Assembly: GCA_021792015.1 (NCBI GenBank) | Contig: JAJYVM010000049.1 | Location: 1 to 14,319 of the forward strand | Direction: 5' to 3' | DNA: 14,319 nucleotides | Origin: Bacillota bacterium | GTDB taxonomy: Bacteria; Bacillota; Sulfobacillia; RBS10-35; JAJYVM01 | Shown here: in pieces, positions 1 through 5,289 of the stretch | Numbering within the stretch: the first letter of the stretch is position 1 | Layout: every line of letters starts with the position of its first letter | Program-made: the position numbers and the translations under genes | The notes under the pieces: generated by a model | What the model was told of the DNA's origin: nothing | Database searches by the model: none | Seen by the model: the letters and a program-made list of their open reading frames with translations, nothing else

Positions 1-2
1 CC

Positions 3-341
3 CTGTTGATCCACCTGCGCACGCTGGTCGGTGAGGAAGGCGTCAAGCTGGTCGAGCTCGGACGCGATCGCAAGGCCGTGATGGCCTTCACGAAGGACGG
101 CACCGACCGCTTCCACGCGCTCATCGCACCCTACGTCCACCCCAGCATGGAGTATAAGCTCCTGCCCCAGTACCGGGGCCGCTTCGCCGTCGAGCCGTCC
201 TTCACCGAGCCGGTGCGCCTGCCGGTGCCGGCCGATGTCGTCTCCGTGACCGAGAAGCCACGCACGCGGAGCATGCAGCGCTTCGACATCGAGGTGGAGG
301 GCAGCCACAACTTCCTGGCGGACGGGGTGGTCGTCCATAAC
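3..341 (+). other. RecA intein, C-terminal portion (end of homing-endonuclease region plus splicing blocks F and G)
   Basis: The 113 visible residues end in RFDIEVEGSHNFLADGVVVHN followed by Ser+1, that is, block F, block G, penultimate His (336-338), terminal Asn (339-341) and a serine nucleophile (342-344). All C-terminal splicing residues are present, so the visible half looks splicing-competent. The segments LIAPYV-PSMEYKLLPQ and RSM-RFDIEVEG closely match my recollection of the Mycobacterium leprae RecA intein, which uses this same site (RecA-b), distinct from the M. tuberculosis RecA-a site. That intein carries a LAGLIDADG-type endonuclease; the upstream residues here should be the end of such a domain. 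Whether the endonuclease is intact cannot be seen. Confidence 0.93.
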
Positions 342-770
342 AGCCCCGAAGTCACGCCGGGCGGCCGGGCCCTGAAGTTCTACGCCTCCGTGCGCCTCGA
401 CGTGCGCCGCATCGAGACGCTGAAGCAGGGCCAGGAGACGGTCGGCATCCGCGTGCGCGCCAAGGTGGTCAAGAACAAGGTGGCGCCGCCCTTCCGCCAG
501 GCCGAATTCGACCTCCTGTACGGCACCGGCATCTCCAAGGAGGGTGACCTGATCGACATCGGCACGGAGATGAACTTCCTGACGCGCTCCGGCACCTGGT
601 ACTCGTTCGGGGACCAGCGCATCGGCCAGGGCCGCGAGAACGCGCGCGAGTTCCTGCGCACGCACCCCGACGTCTCGGGCGCATTGGAGCAGAAGATCCG
701 CGAGGCCCTCAGCGGCGGCAAGATCAAGGCCACGGTCGCCGCGGCCTCCGACGACGACGAGAACGAGTAG
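3..770 (+). CDS. recA: RecA recombinase, C-terminal part, interrupted by an intein (5' partial)
   Basis: RecA is the cytoplasmic ATP-dependent strand-exchange protein that also triggers LexA cleavage. The frame is open from the window edge. Codons up to 341 are the C-terminal part of an intein; codons from 342 are the RecA C-extein (142 residues). The extein carries SPEVTPGG, KFYASVRLDVRR, AEFDLLYGTGIS and GQGRENAREFL, all standard RecA C-terminal segments, and ends in the usual acidic tail (DDDENE) before TAG. By alignment from memory with E. coli RecA (GNPETTTGG), the insertion lies between residues equivalent to G204 and N205, inside DNA-binding loop L2, so unspliced protein should be inactive. 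recX follows in the same frame after one TAG. The N-terminal half (Walker A and B) lies outside the window. Confidence 0.95.
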   Translation: MLIHLRTLVGEEGVKLVELGRDRKAVMAFTKDGTDRFHALIAPYVHPSMEYKLLPQYRGRFAVEPSFTEPVRLPVPADVVSVTEKPRTRSMQRFDIEVEGSHNFLADGVVVHNSPEVTPGGRALKFYASVRLDVRRIETLKQGQETVGIRVRAKVVKNKVAPPFRQAEFDLLYGTGISKEGDLIDIGTEMNFLTRSGTWYSFGDQRIGQGRENAREFLRTHPDVSGALEQKIREALSGGKIKATVAAASDDDENE

Positions 771-910
771 GCCGGCCCGGGGGTGGTGGGCCGGTGGCGA
801 AACGGGCGAGGGCACCCGGAGGCCGGCCCCCAGGTCCCGGCGGGCGGCGAGATGGCCGTGAGAACGAGTGGGCCGGCCCCGCGGGAGATGGCGGATGGCG
901 AGACGGCCAC
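759..910. repeat. Three degenerate tandem repeats of about 50 bp spanning the recA-recX junction
   Basis: Two blocks recur three times with constant phase: GGCCGGCCC at 770, 821 and 871, and GGCGARAYGGSC-like at 796, 846 and 897. Block-to-block distance is 25-26 bp and the period 50-51 bp. Comparing 759-805 with 860-906 at offset 101 gives 37 of 47 identical bases, including GAGAACGAGT in both. The array begins in the last codons of recA (ENE-stop) and runs into the first codons of recX. In the third copy the recA stop TAG is changed to TGG. Confidence 0.75.
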
Positions 911-1538
911 CGTCACGAGCCTCCGCGCCGCGGGGGGTGACCGCGTGGCCGTCCTGCTGGACGGCGAGCCAGCCCTGACCCTGACGGCCACCGCCGCGAT
1001 CCGCCTGGGTCTGCGCCGCGGCGCCACCGTCGACGCCGACCTCTGGCGCCAGGTCAGGGCCGTCGCCGAGGCCGAGGCGGCTGAAAGTGCGGCCGCCCGG
1101 CTTCTGGCGGCCCGTGCCCGCACGCGCGAGGATCTGCGCCGCCGCCTCGCGCCCCGCTTCCCGCCGGCGGCCGTGCAGCAGGCCCTGGACCACCTGCAGG
1201 CCATCGGCGCCATCGATGACGAGGCCTTCGCCCGCCGCTGGCTCGAGCTCCACGCCCAGGACCGCGCCCTGAGCCGCCAGGCGCTCATCAGCGGCCTGGT
1301 GCGCGCCGGCATCCCCGCCCCCCACGCCAAGCGTCTGGTGGCCGCGTTGGCTCCGGCCGACGAAGCCGCCGGAGCCCTGGCCGTGGCCGAGGCCGCCGCC
1401 ACCCGCTATCGCCGCCTGCCGCCCGATGTCGCGGCCCGCCGCCTGTGGTCCTACCTCGCGCGCCGCGGCTTCGGCCCGGAGGCCTGCGCCCAGGCCGTGC
1501 GCGCCGCCCTTGCCGCGGACCCGGAGGACGAAGCGTAG
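888..1538 (+). CDS. recX: Regulatory protein RecX
   Basis: RecX binds RecA filaments in the cytoplasm and inhibits or remodels them; it is classically encoded next to recA, as here. From ATG 888 the protein has 216 residues: an N-terminal beta segment (TVTSLRAAGGDRVAVLLDGE), then the three-helix tandem repeats of the family, including RTREDLRRRL, LQAIGAIDDEAFARRWLE, SRQALISGLVRAGI and a last repeat with SYLARRGFGPEACAQAV. ATG 888 is chosen because the residues after it align with typical RecX N-termini; ATG 852 and GTG 783 are in the same frame, and none has a good ribosome site at normal spacing. The gene is in the recA frame with no stop between the two. Its last codons are duplicated just downstream (1457-1684). 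Confidence 0.85.
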   Translation: MADGETATVTSLRAAGGDRVAVLLDGEPALTLTATAAIRLGLRRGATVDADLWRQVRAVAEAEAAESAAARLLAARARTREDLRRRLAPRFPPAAVQQALDHLQAIGAIDDEAFARRWLELHAQDRALSRQALISGLVRAGIPAPHAKRLVAALAPADEAAGALAVAEAAATRYRRLPPDVAARRLWSYLARRGFGPEACAQAVRAALAADPEDEA

Positions 1539-1684
1539 GCCCCGCGGGCCGCCACCACCCGGCTCCCGCCCGCGCGCCGCGGCTTCGGCCCGGAGGCCTG
1601 CGCCCAGGCCGTGCGCGCCGTGGACCCGCACGACGACCCGCACGACGGCGCTTAGCTGCCTCTGGCCGCCACCAGCCGGCTCTG
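1457..1684. repeat. 114-bp tandem duplication of the recX 3' end and dinB 3' end
   Basis: Positions 1457-1506 and 1571-1620 are identical over 50 bp (starts CGCGCGCCGCGGCTTCGG). Around 1548-1566 and 1662-1680 the same offset of 114 gives a second match (GGCCGCCACCA/CCCGGCTC). Unit 1 holds the true recX end with its TAG (1536-1538); unit 2 holds an orphan copy of the recX C-terminal helix (ARRGFGPEACAQAVRA) in the same frame, ending at TAG 1653-1655. Read on the minus strand, unit 2 encodes the dinB end (SRLVAARGS-stop) and unit 1 an orphan SRVVAARG. Inside unit 2, GACCCGCACGAC is repeated twice in tandem at 1623-1646. Confidence 0.9.
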
Positions 1685-2233
1685 GATGGCGACACACTGC
1701 CCGATGTGCCAGAAGTTATGATGAACGCCCCACCACCCGAGCAGGAAGTCCCGCGGGGTACCAGCCTCCGGCCCGTCGCCGTCGGCGAGGCCGGCCGCCC
1801 GCCGCTCGGCCTCCGTCGCGGGCGATGTCCACCGCTCGGGCCAGAGACCCGTGGCCAGCGCGCGCGTGCGCCGCCCCACCGCGTCCCGGTACGCCCGCAG
1901 CGTCCCCAGATCCAACGCCGCCGCGACCTCGGCGACCTCGGCCGCCGTCATGCCGAAGCCATCGTCGCCGCGCGGCACACCCAGGCGTCGTCCCCAGTCC
2001 CCCTCTTCGAGCAGGGACGGGACCATGAACACGATGCGGCAGAGTTCGGCGTCCTCCACACGCGCCATGTGCCACAGGATCCAGGCCACGGGGTTGAAGC
2101 CGGCGTACGACGTGCGGAGCTCCGCCTCGCTCAGCCCGTCCAGGATGCGGTCGACGCGGGTGAACGGGTGCGCCGCCACGGCCCGTGCGTGCACCTGCCC
2201 GTGATCCCGCAGGAACACCTGCAATGCGTCCAT
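1652..2233 (-). CDS. DinB-superfamily protein (putative metal-dependent four-helix-bundle enzyme)
   Basis: About 193 residues from ATG 2233 (MDALQVFLRDHG...), ending TAA at 1652-1654. The fold is suggested by the DinB signature: NPVAWILWHMARVEDAE with a first metal histidine (about residue 55), and GWWGVHHNFWHIGQ near the C-terminus with two or three more histidines (171, 172, 176), the usual three-His metal triad. Members include DNA-damage-inducible DinB of Bacillus and thiol S-transferases; no specific substrate can be assigned. Upstream lies GGGAGGGG; ATG 2242 is only about 2 bases from the GGAGG core and ATG 2233 about 11, so 2233 is slightly preferred. It is convergent with recX, with its last codons inside the duplicated unit, and divergent from the acyl-CoA dehydrogenase. 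The name does not mean DNA polymerase IV. Confidence 0.82.
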   Translation of the reverse strand: MDALQVFLRDHGQVHARAVAAHPFTRVDRILDGLSEAELRTSYAGFNPVAWILWHMARVEDAELCRIVFMVPSLLEEGDWGRRLGVPRGDDGFGMTAAEVAEVAAALDLGTLRAYRDAVGRRTRALATGLWPERWTSPATEAERRAAGLADGDGPEAGTPRDFLLGWWGVHHNFWHIGQCVAIQSRLVAARGS

Positions 2234-2242
2234 CTGGCTCAT

Positions 2243-2308
2243 CCCCTCCCGCTTTCGTTTACCATAATGGAAAGCGCGGGTCCCCCCGCGCGCACGCGGG
2301 GAAAGACG
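2243..2308. promoter_or_regulatory. Divergent promoter/operator region between dinB-like gene and acyl-CoA dehydrogenase
   Basis: This is one of the few AT-rich patches in the window. An inverted repeat with 7-bp perfect arms, CGCTTTC (2250-2256) and GAAAGCG (2270-2276), encloses GTTTACCATAATG. CATAAT at 2263-2268 could be a plus-strand -10 box; I see no convincing -35. Its placement between divergent genes and its symmetry suggest a repressor operator, such as the TetR-type sites common in acyl-CoA catabolism, but the regulator is not identifiable. Confidence 0.45.
2284..2301 (+). promoter_or_regulatory. Hairpin overlapping the ribosome-binding site of the acyl-CoA dehydrogenase
   Basis: CCCCGCG (2284-2290) and CGCGGGG (2295-2301) form a perfect 7-bp stem with loop CGCA. 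The 3' arm supplies the GGGG of the GGGGAAAG ribosome site just before ATG 2309, so the RNA fold would mask it. Fold and function are predictions. Confidence 0.4.
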
Positions 2309-3472
2309 ATGGCTGCGACAGAGGAGGCGACCCACCCCGTGAACTTCGAGGAGGACAGGGTCCACGCCGCGATCCGCGAAACGGCGCACGAATTCGCCGA
2401 GCGCCGCGTGGCGCCCGGCCTGCGCGCGCGCGACGAGGCGGAGGCCTTCCCCGTGGACCTGGTCAGGGAGATGGGGGAGCTCGGCCTGATGGGGCTGCCC
2501 TTCCCCGAGGAGTACGGCGGCGCCGGCCTCGACTACATGGCCGCCGCCATCGCCGTCGAGGAGCTGAGCCGGGTCGACGCCTCGCTGGGCATCACCCTCG
2601 CGGCACACATCTCGCTGGGCTGCGGCCCGGTGCACCTCTTCGGCACCCCCGCCCAGAAGGAGAAGTACCTTGCCCCCCTCGCCAGGGGCGAGAAGCTGGG
2701 CGCCTTCGGCCTCACGGAGCCGGGCTCGGGATCGGATGCCGGCGCCGCCCGCACCGCCGCCAGCAGGACGGCCGACGGCTGGACCGTGAACGGCAGCAAG
2801 GCCTTCATCACCAACGCCATCCACGCCGGCGTCACGACGATCGCCGCGAAGACGGCGCCCGGCAAGCTGAGCAACTTCGTCGTTGCGGCCGGCACGCCCG
2901 GCTTCCGCCCCGGCCCGGCCTATCAGAAGATGGGCCTGCGCACCTCCGACACGGCGCCCATCGCCATCGAGGACTGCCGCCTGCCCGCGGACGCGCTCCT
3001 CGGCGAGGAGGGCCGCGGCCTGCGCCAATTCCTGCACGTGCTGGACGGCGGCCGCATCACCATCGGCGCCATGTCGGTCGGCATCGCCCGTGGCTGCTAT
3101 GAGGCCGCCCTCGCGTACGCCGGCGAGCGACAGCAGTTCGGCAAGCCCATCGGCAGCTTCCAGGCCGTGCAGTTCAAGCTGGCGGACATGGCGACGGAGA
3201 TCGAGCTGGCCCGCTTCGGCGTCTACCGCGCCGCGTGGCTGAAGGACCAGGGCCGCCCGTACGCCAAGGAGGCCGGCATGGCCAAGCTGTTCGCGTCCGA
3301 GCTGTCGGTACGGGCGGCCAGCCAGGCCATGCAGATCCTCGGCGGTTTTGGCTACATGCGCGACTCGCCCGTTGAGCGCTTCTACCGCGATGCCAAGCTG
3401 ATGGAGATCGGCGAGGGCACCTCGGAGGTGCAGCGGCTGGTGATCGCGCGGGAGATCGGCTGCCCGACCTGA
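2309..3472 (+). CDS. Acyl-CoA dehydrogenase
   Basis: FAD-dependent alpha,beta-dehydrogenation of acyl-CoA thioesters, passing electrons to electron-transfer flavoprotein; cytoplasmic. The 387-residue length is normal. Family landmarks in order: helical N-domain (EEYGGAGLDY at about 68-76), the flavin-binding beta-domain signature AFGLTEPGSGSDA (132-144), NGSKAFITNA (161-170), the C-domain motifs QQFGKPIGSFQAVQFKLADM (275-294) and GGFGYMRDSPVERFYRDAK (345-363), and IGEGTSEVQR with E369 at the catalytic-base position of short- and medium-chain enzymes. Isovaleryl-CoA dehydrogenase has Ala/Gly at this point and its base elsewhere, so a butyryl/short-chain or 2-methylacyl substrate is more likely. 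ATG 2309 has GGGGAAAG upstream; ATG 2267 is in frame but starts inside the palindromic promoter region. A carboxylase operon follows, as in Bacillus yngJ-type clusters. Confidence 0.93.
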   Translation: MAATEEATHPVNFEEDRVHAAIRETAHEFAERRVAPGLRARDEAEAFPVDLVREMGELGLMGLPFPEEYGGAGLDYMAAAIAVEELSRVDASLGITLAAHISLGCGPVHLFGTPAQKEKYLAPLARGEKLGAFGLTEPGSGSDAGAARTAASRTADGWTVNGSKAFITNAIHAGVTTIAAKTAPGKLSNFVVAAGTPGFRPGPAYQKMGLRTSDTAPIAIEDCRLPADALLGEEGRGLRQFLHVLDGGRITIGAMSVGIARGCYEAALAYAGERQQFGKPIGSFQAVQFKLADMATEIELARFGVYRAAWLKDQGRPYAKEAGMAKLFASELSVRAASQAMQILGGFGYMRDSPVERFYRDAKLMEIGEGTSEVQRLVIAREIGCPT

Positions 3473-3496
3473 AGCAATCCCGAAGCGCGTTTGTGA

Positions 3497-3520
3497 CGGC
3501 GCGTGCGTACGCACGCGCCG
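3497..3520. promoter_or_regulatory. 24-bp perfect palindrome before the biotin carrier gene
   Basis: The half-site CGGCGCGTGCGT is followed directly by its exact reverse complement, with no spacer. It lies 24 bp after the acyl-CoA dehydrogenase stop and 6 bp before ATG 3527, where a Shine-Dalgarno sequence would be expected and none is seen. It has no T-tract, so an intrinsic terminator is unlikely. A DNA operator or an RNA hairpin controlling the next gene is plausible. Confidence 0.6.
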
Positions 3521-3526
3521 ACCAAG

Positions 3527-3772
3527 ATGGCTTCCGATGTGGGGGGCTGGGGATTGGCGAGCGTCCGCGCGAACATGGCCGGCGTCGTGGCCCGCGTGCT
3601 GGTGCAGCCCGGCGACACCGTCACGGCGGGGCAGGAGGTCGTCATCATCGAGTCCATGAAGATGGAGATCCCCGTCGAGGCGGAGGTCGGCGGCAAGGTC
3701 ACCGCGGTCGTGGCCGCTGCCGGCGCGTTCGTGAACGAGGGGGACCCCCTGCTGGAGTTGGCGGATTCGTGA
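3527..3772 (+). CDS. Biotin carboxyl carrier protein (biotinyl-domain protein)
   Basis: A stand-alone biotinyl domain of 81 residues that would carry CO2 on biotin between a biotin carboxylase and the carboxyltransferase. The sequence shows VRANMAGVVARVLVQPGDTV (13-32), the biotinylation motif ESMKMEI with K45 as the modified lysine, and the symmetrical second half VNEGDPLLEL. This is the form seen in Bacillus YngHB and related acyl-CoA carboxylases. ATG 3527 is chosen because the domain follows closely; GTG 3503 is in frame but lies inside the 24-bp palindrome, and neither has a clear ribosome site. Its TGA (3770-3772) overlaps the GTG of the next gene, implying translational coupling. A lipoyl domain would have a different context (usually DKA/DKx) rather than MKM. 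Confidence 0.92.
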   Translation: MASDVGGWGLASVRANMAGVVARVLVQPGDTVTAGQEVVIIESMKMEIPVEAEVGGKVTAVVAAAGAFVNEGDPLLELADS

Positions 3773-5289
3773 GCGTCCACGAGGAGGCCAGGGCGCGCGC
3801 CGAGACCGCGCGCAAGGGTGGGGCGCCCCGCTACCACGAGCAGGCGAAAGGCCGCGGCAAGCTCTTCTGCCGCCAGCGGATCGCGCTGCTCTGCGACCCG
3901 GACAGCTTCGTCGAGGACGGGCTGCTGGCGAACGCGCTGGCGGCCGACCTGCCGGCTGACGGGGTCGTGACGGGCCTCGGGCGGGTGGGGGGCCGGCCGG
4001 TGGCCATCATGGCCAACGACTCCACCGTCAAGGCCGGGTCATGGGGCACGCGCACGGTCGAGAAGATCCTGCGCGTGCAGGAGACGGCGCTGCGGCTGCG
4101 CGTGCCGCTGGTCTACCTGGTGGATTCGGCGGGAGCGCGCATCACCGACCAGGTGGAGATGTTCCCTGGGCGGCGGCATGCCGGGCACATCTTCTTCAAC
4201 CAGACCCGACTCTCGGGCCTGGTGCCGCAGGTCTGCGTGCTGCTGGGGCCGTCGGCCGCCGGCGGCGCCTATATCCCCGCCTTCTGCGACGTCGTGATCA
4301 TGGTCGAGGGCAACGCCTCGATGTACCTGGGCTCGCCGCGCATGGCGGAGATGGTGATCGGGGAGAGGGTGTCGCTGGAGGAGATGGGTGGGGCGCGGAT
4401 GCACTGCACCGTCTCCGGGTGCGGGGACCTGCTGGCCAAGGACGAGGGGGAAGCGCTGGCGCTTTGCCGCTGCTACCTCGGCTACCTGCCCGGGAGCTGC
4501 GGTGAGCTGCCGCCCGTGACGGATGCGAGGCCGCCGTCGCCCAAGCGCCCGGTCGAGGCGATCGTCCCCGAGAACCAGAACGCGCCCTTCGACATGAACG
4601 AGCTGCTGGGCGCGCTGTTCGACGACGTGTTTCCGCTCAAGCCCCTCTACGCGGGCGAGGTGATCACGGCCTTCGCGCGGCTGGACGGCCACCCCGTCGG
4701 CATCGTGGCCAACCAGCCGCGGGTCAAGGGCGGCGTGCTGTTCGTGGACTCGGCCGACAAGGCGGCGCGCTTCATCTGGCTCTGCGACGCCTTCCACCTG
4801 CCGCTGATCTTCCTGGCGGACGTCCCGGGGTTCATGATCGGCACCGCGGTCGAGCGGGCCGGCATCATCCGCCACGGGGCGAAGATGATCGCCGCCGTGA
4901 GCGAGGCCAGCGTGCCGAAGCTCTGCGTGGTGGTGCGCAAGGCCTACGGGGCGGGCCTTTACGCCATGAGCGGGCCCGGGTTCGAGCCGGACTGCACGCT
5001 GGCGCTGCCCACGGCCTCCATCGCCGTGATGGGGCCGGAGGCGGCCGTCAACGCGGTCTACGCGAACAAGATCGCCGAGCTGCCCGAGGGGGAGCGGGCC
5101 AAGTTCGTGGCCGAGCGGCGGGCGGAGTACGGGGCCGACATCGACCTGTACCGGCTGGCCTCGGAGCTGGTCGTGGACGCCGTGGTGCCCGGCGATGCGC
5201 TGCGGGAGGAGCTTGTCGCGCGCCTGGACCTGTACGCGGGGCGGGAGCAGCCCTGCGCCAGGAAGAAGCACGCGGTTCACCCCGTATGA
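3769..5289 (+). CDS. Acyl-CoA carboxylase carboxyltransferase (beta) subunit
   Basis: Transfers carboxyl from carboxybiotin to an acyl-CoA; 506 residues, the usual size for the propionyl-/methylcrotonyl-CoA carboxylase beta family. N-terminal crotonase-like half: SVHEEARARAETARKGG, SFVEDGLLAN (46-55), DSAGARITDQVEMFPGR, and the oxyanion-forming GPSAAGGAYIPAFCD (160-174). C-terminal half: DVPGFMIGTAVERAGIIRHGAKM (351-373 minus flanks) and KAYGAGLYAMSGPG (391-404). It resembles Bacillus YngE more than typical mitochondrial enzymes; whether the substrate is propionyl-, butyryl- or methylcrotonyl-CoA cannot be read from the sequence. The start is GTG 3769, giving a 4-base GTGA overlap with the carrier gene, and the stop overlaps the ATG of the following gene. 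No biotin carboxylase gene is in the window, so the holoenzyme must recruit one encoded elsewhere. Confidence 0.93.
   Translation: MSVHEEARARAETARKGGAPRYHEQAKGRGKLFCRQRIALLCDPDSFVEDGLLANALAADLPADGVVTGLGRVGGRPVAIMANDSTVKAGSWGTRTVEKILRVQETALRLRVPLVYLVDSAGARITDQVEMFPGRRHAGHIFFNQTRLSGLVPQVCVLLGPSAAGGAYIPAFCDVVIMVEGNASMYLGSPRMAEMVIGERVSLEEMGGARMHCTVSGCGDLLAKDEGEALALCRCYLGYLPGSCGELPPVTDARPPSPKRPVEAIVPENQNAPFDMNELLGALFDDVFPLKPLYAGEVITAFARLDGHPVGIVANQPRVKGGVLFVDSADKAARFIWLCDAFHLPLIFLADVPGFMIGTAVERAGIIRHGAKMIAAVSEASVPKLCVVVRKAYGAGLYAMSGPGFEPDCTLALPTASIAVMGPEAAVNAVYANKIAELPEGERAKFVAERRAEYGADIDLYRLASELVVDAVVPGDALREELVARLDLYAGREQPCARKKHAVHPV

Noticed and set aside
783..887. Longer RecX from GTG 783 or ATG 852
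   Set aside because: The added residues are low-complexity products of the 50-bp repeats and do not align with RecX; kept only as possible alternatives.
768..1655. TAG as a recoded sense codon
   Set aside because: TAG also ends the glycosylase, the GNAT-SDR fusion and the HsdS remnant in plain contexts, so general amber recoding is not supported.
2243..3514. Upstream extension of the DinB-like frame on the minus strand through the whole acyl-CoA dehydrogenase gene
   Set aside because: Only the part from about 2233 down to 1652 has family motifs and a ribosome site; the rest is antisense to a clear enzyme gene.
3497..3520. The 24-bp palindrome as an intrinsic terminator for the dehydrogenase gene
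   Set aside because: No T-tract follows, and the stem has no loop bases of its own; it is placed against the next start codon instead.
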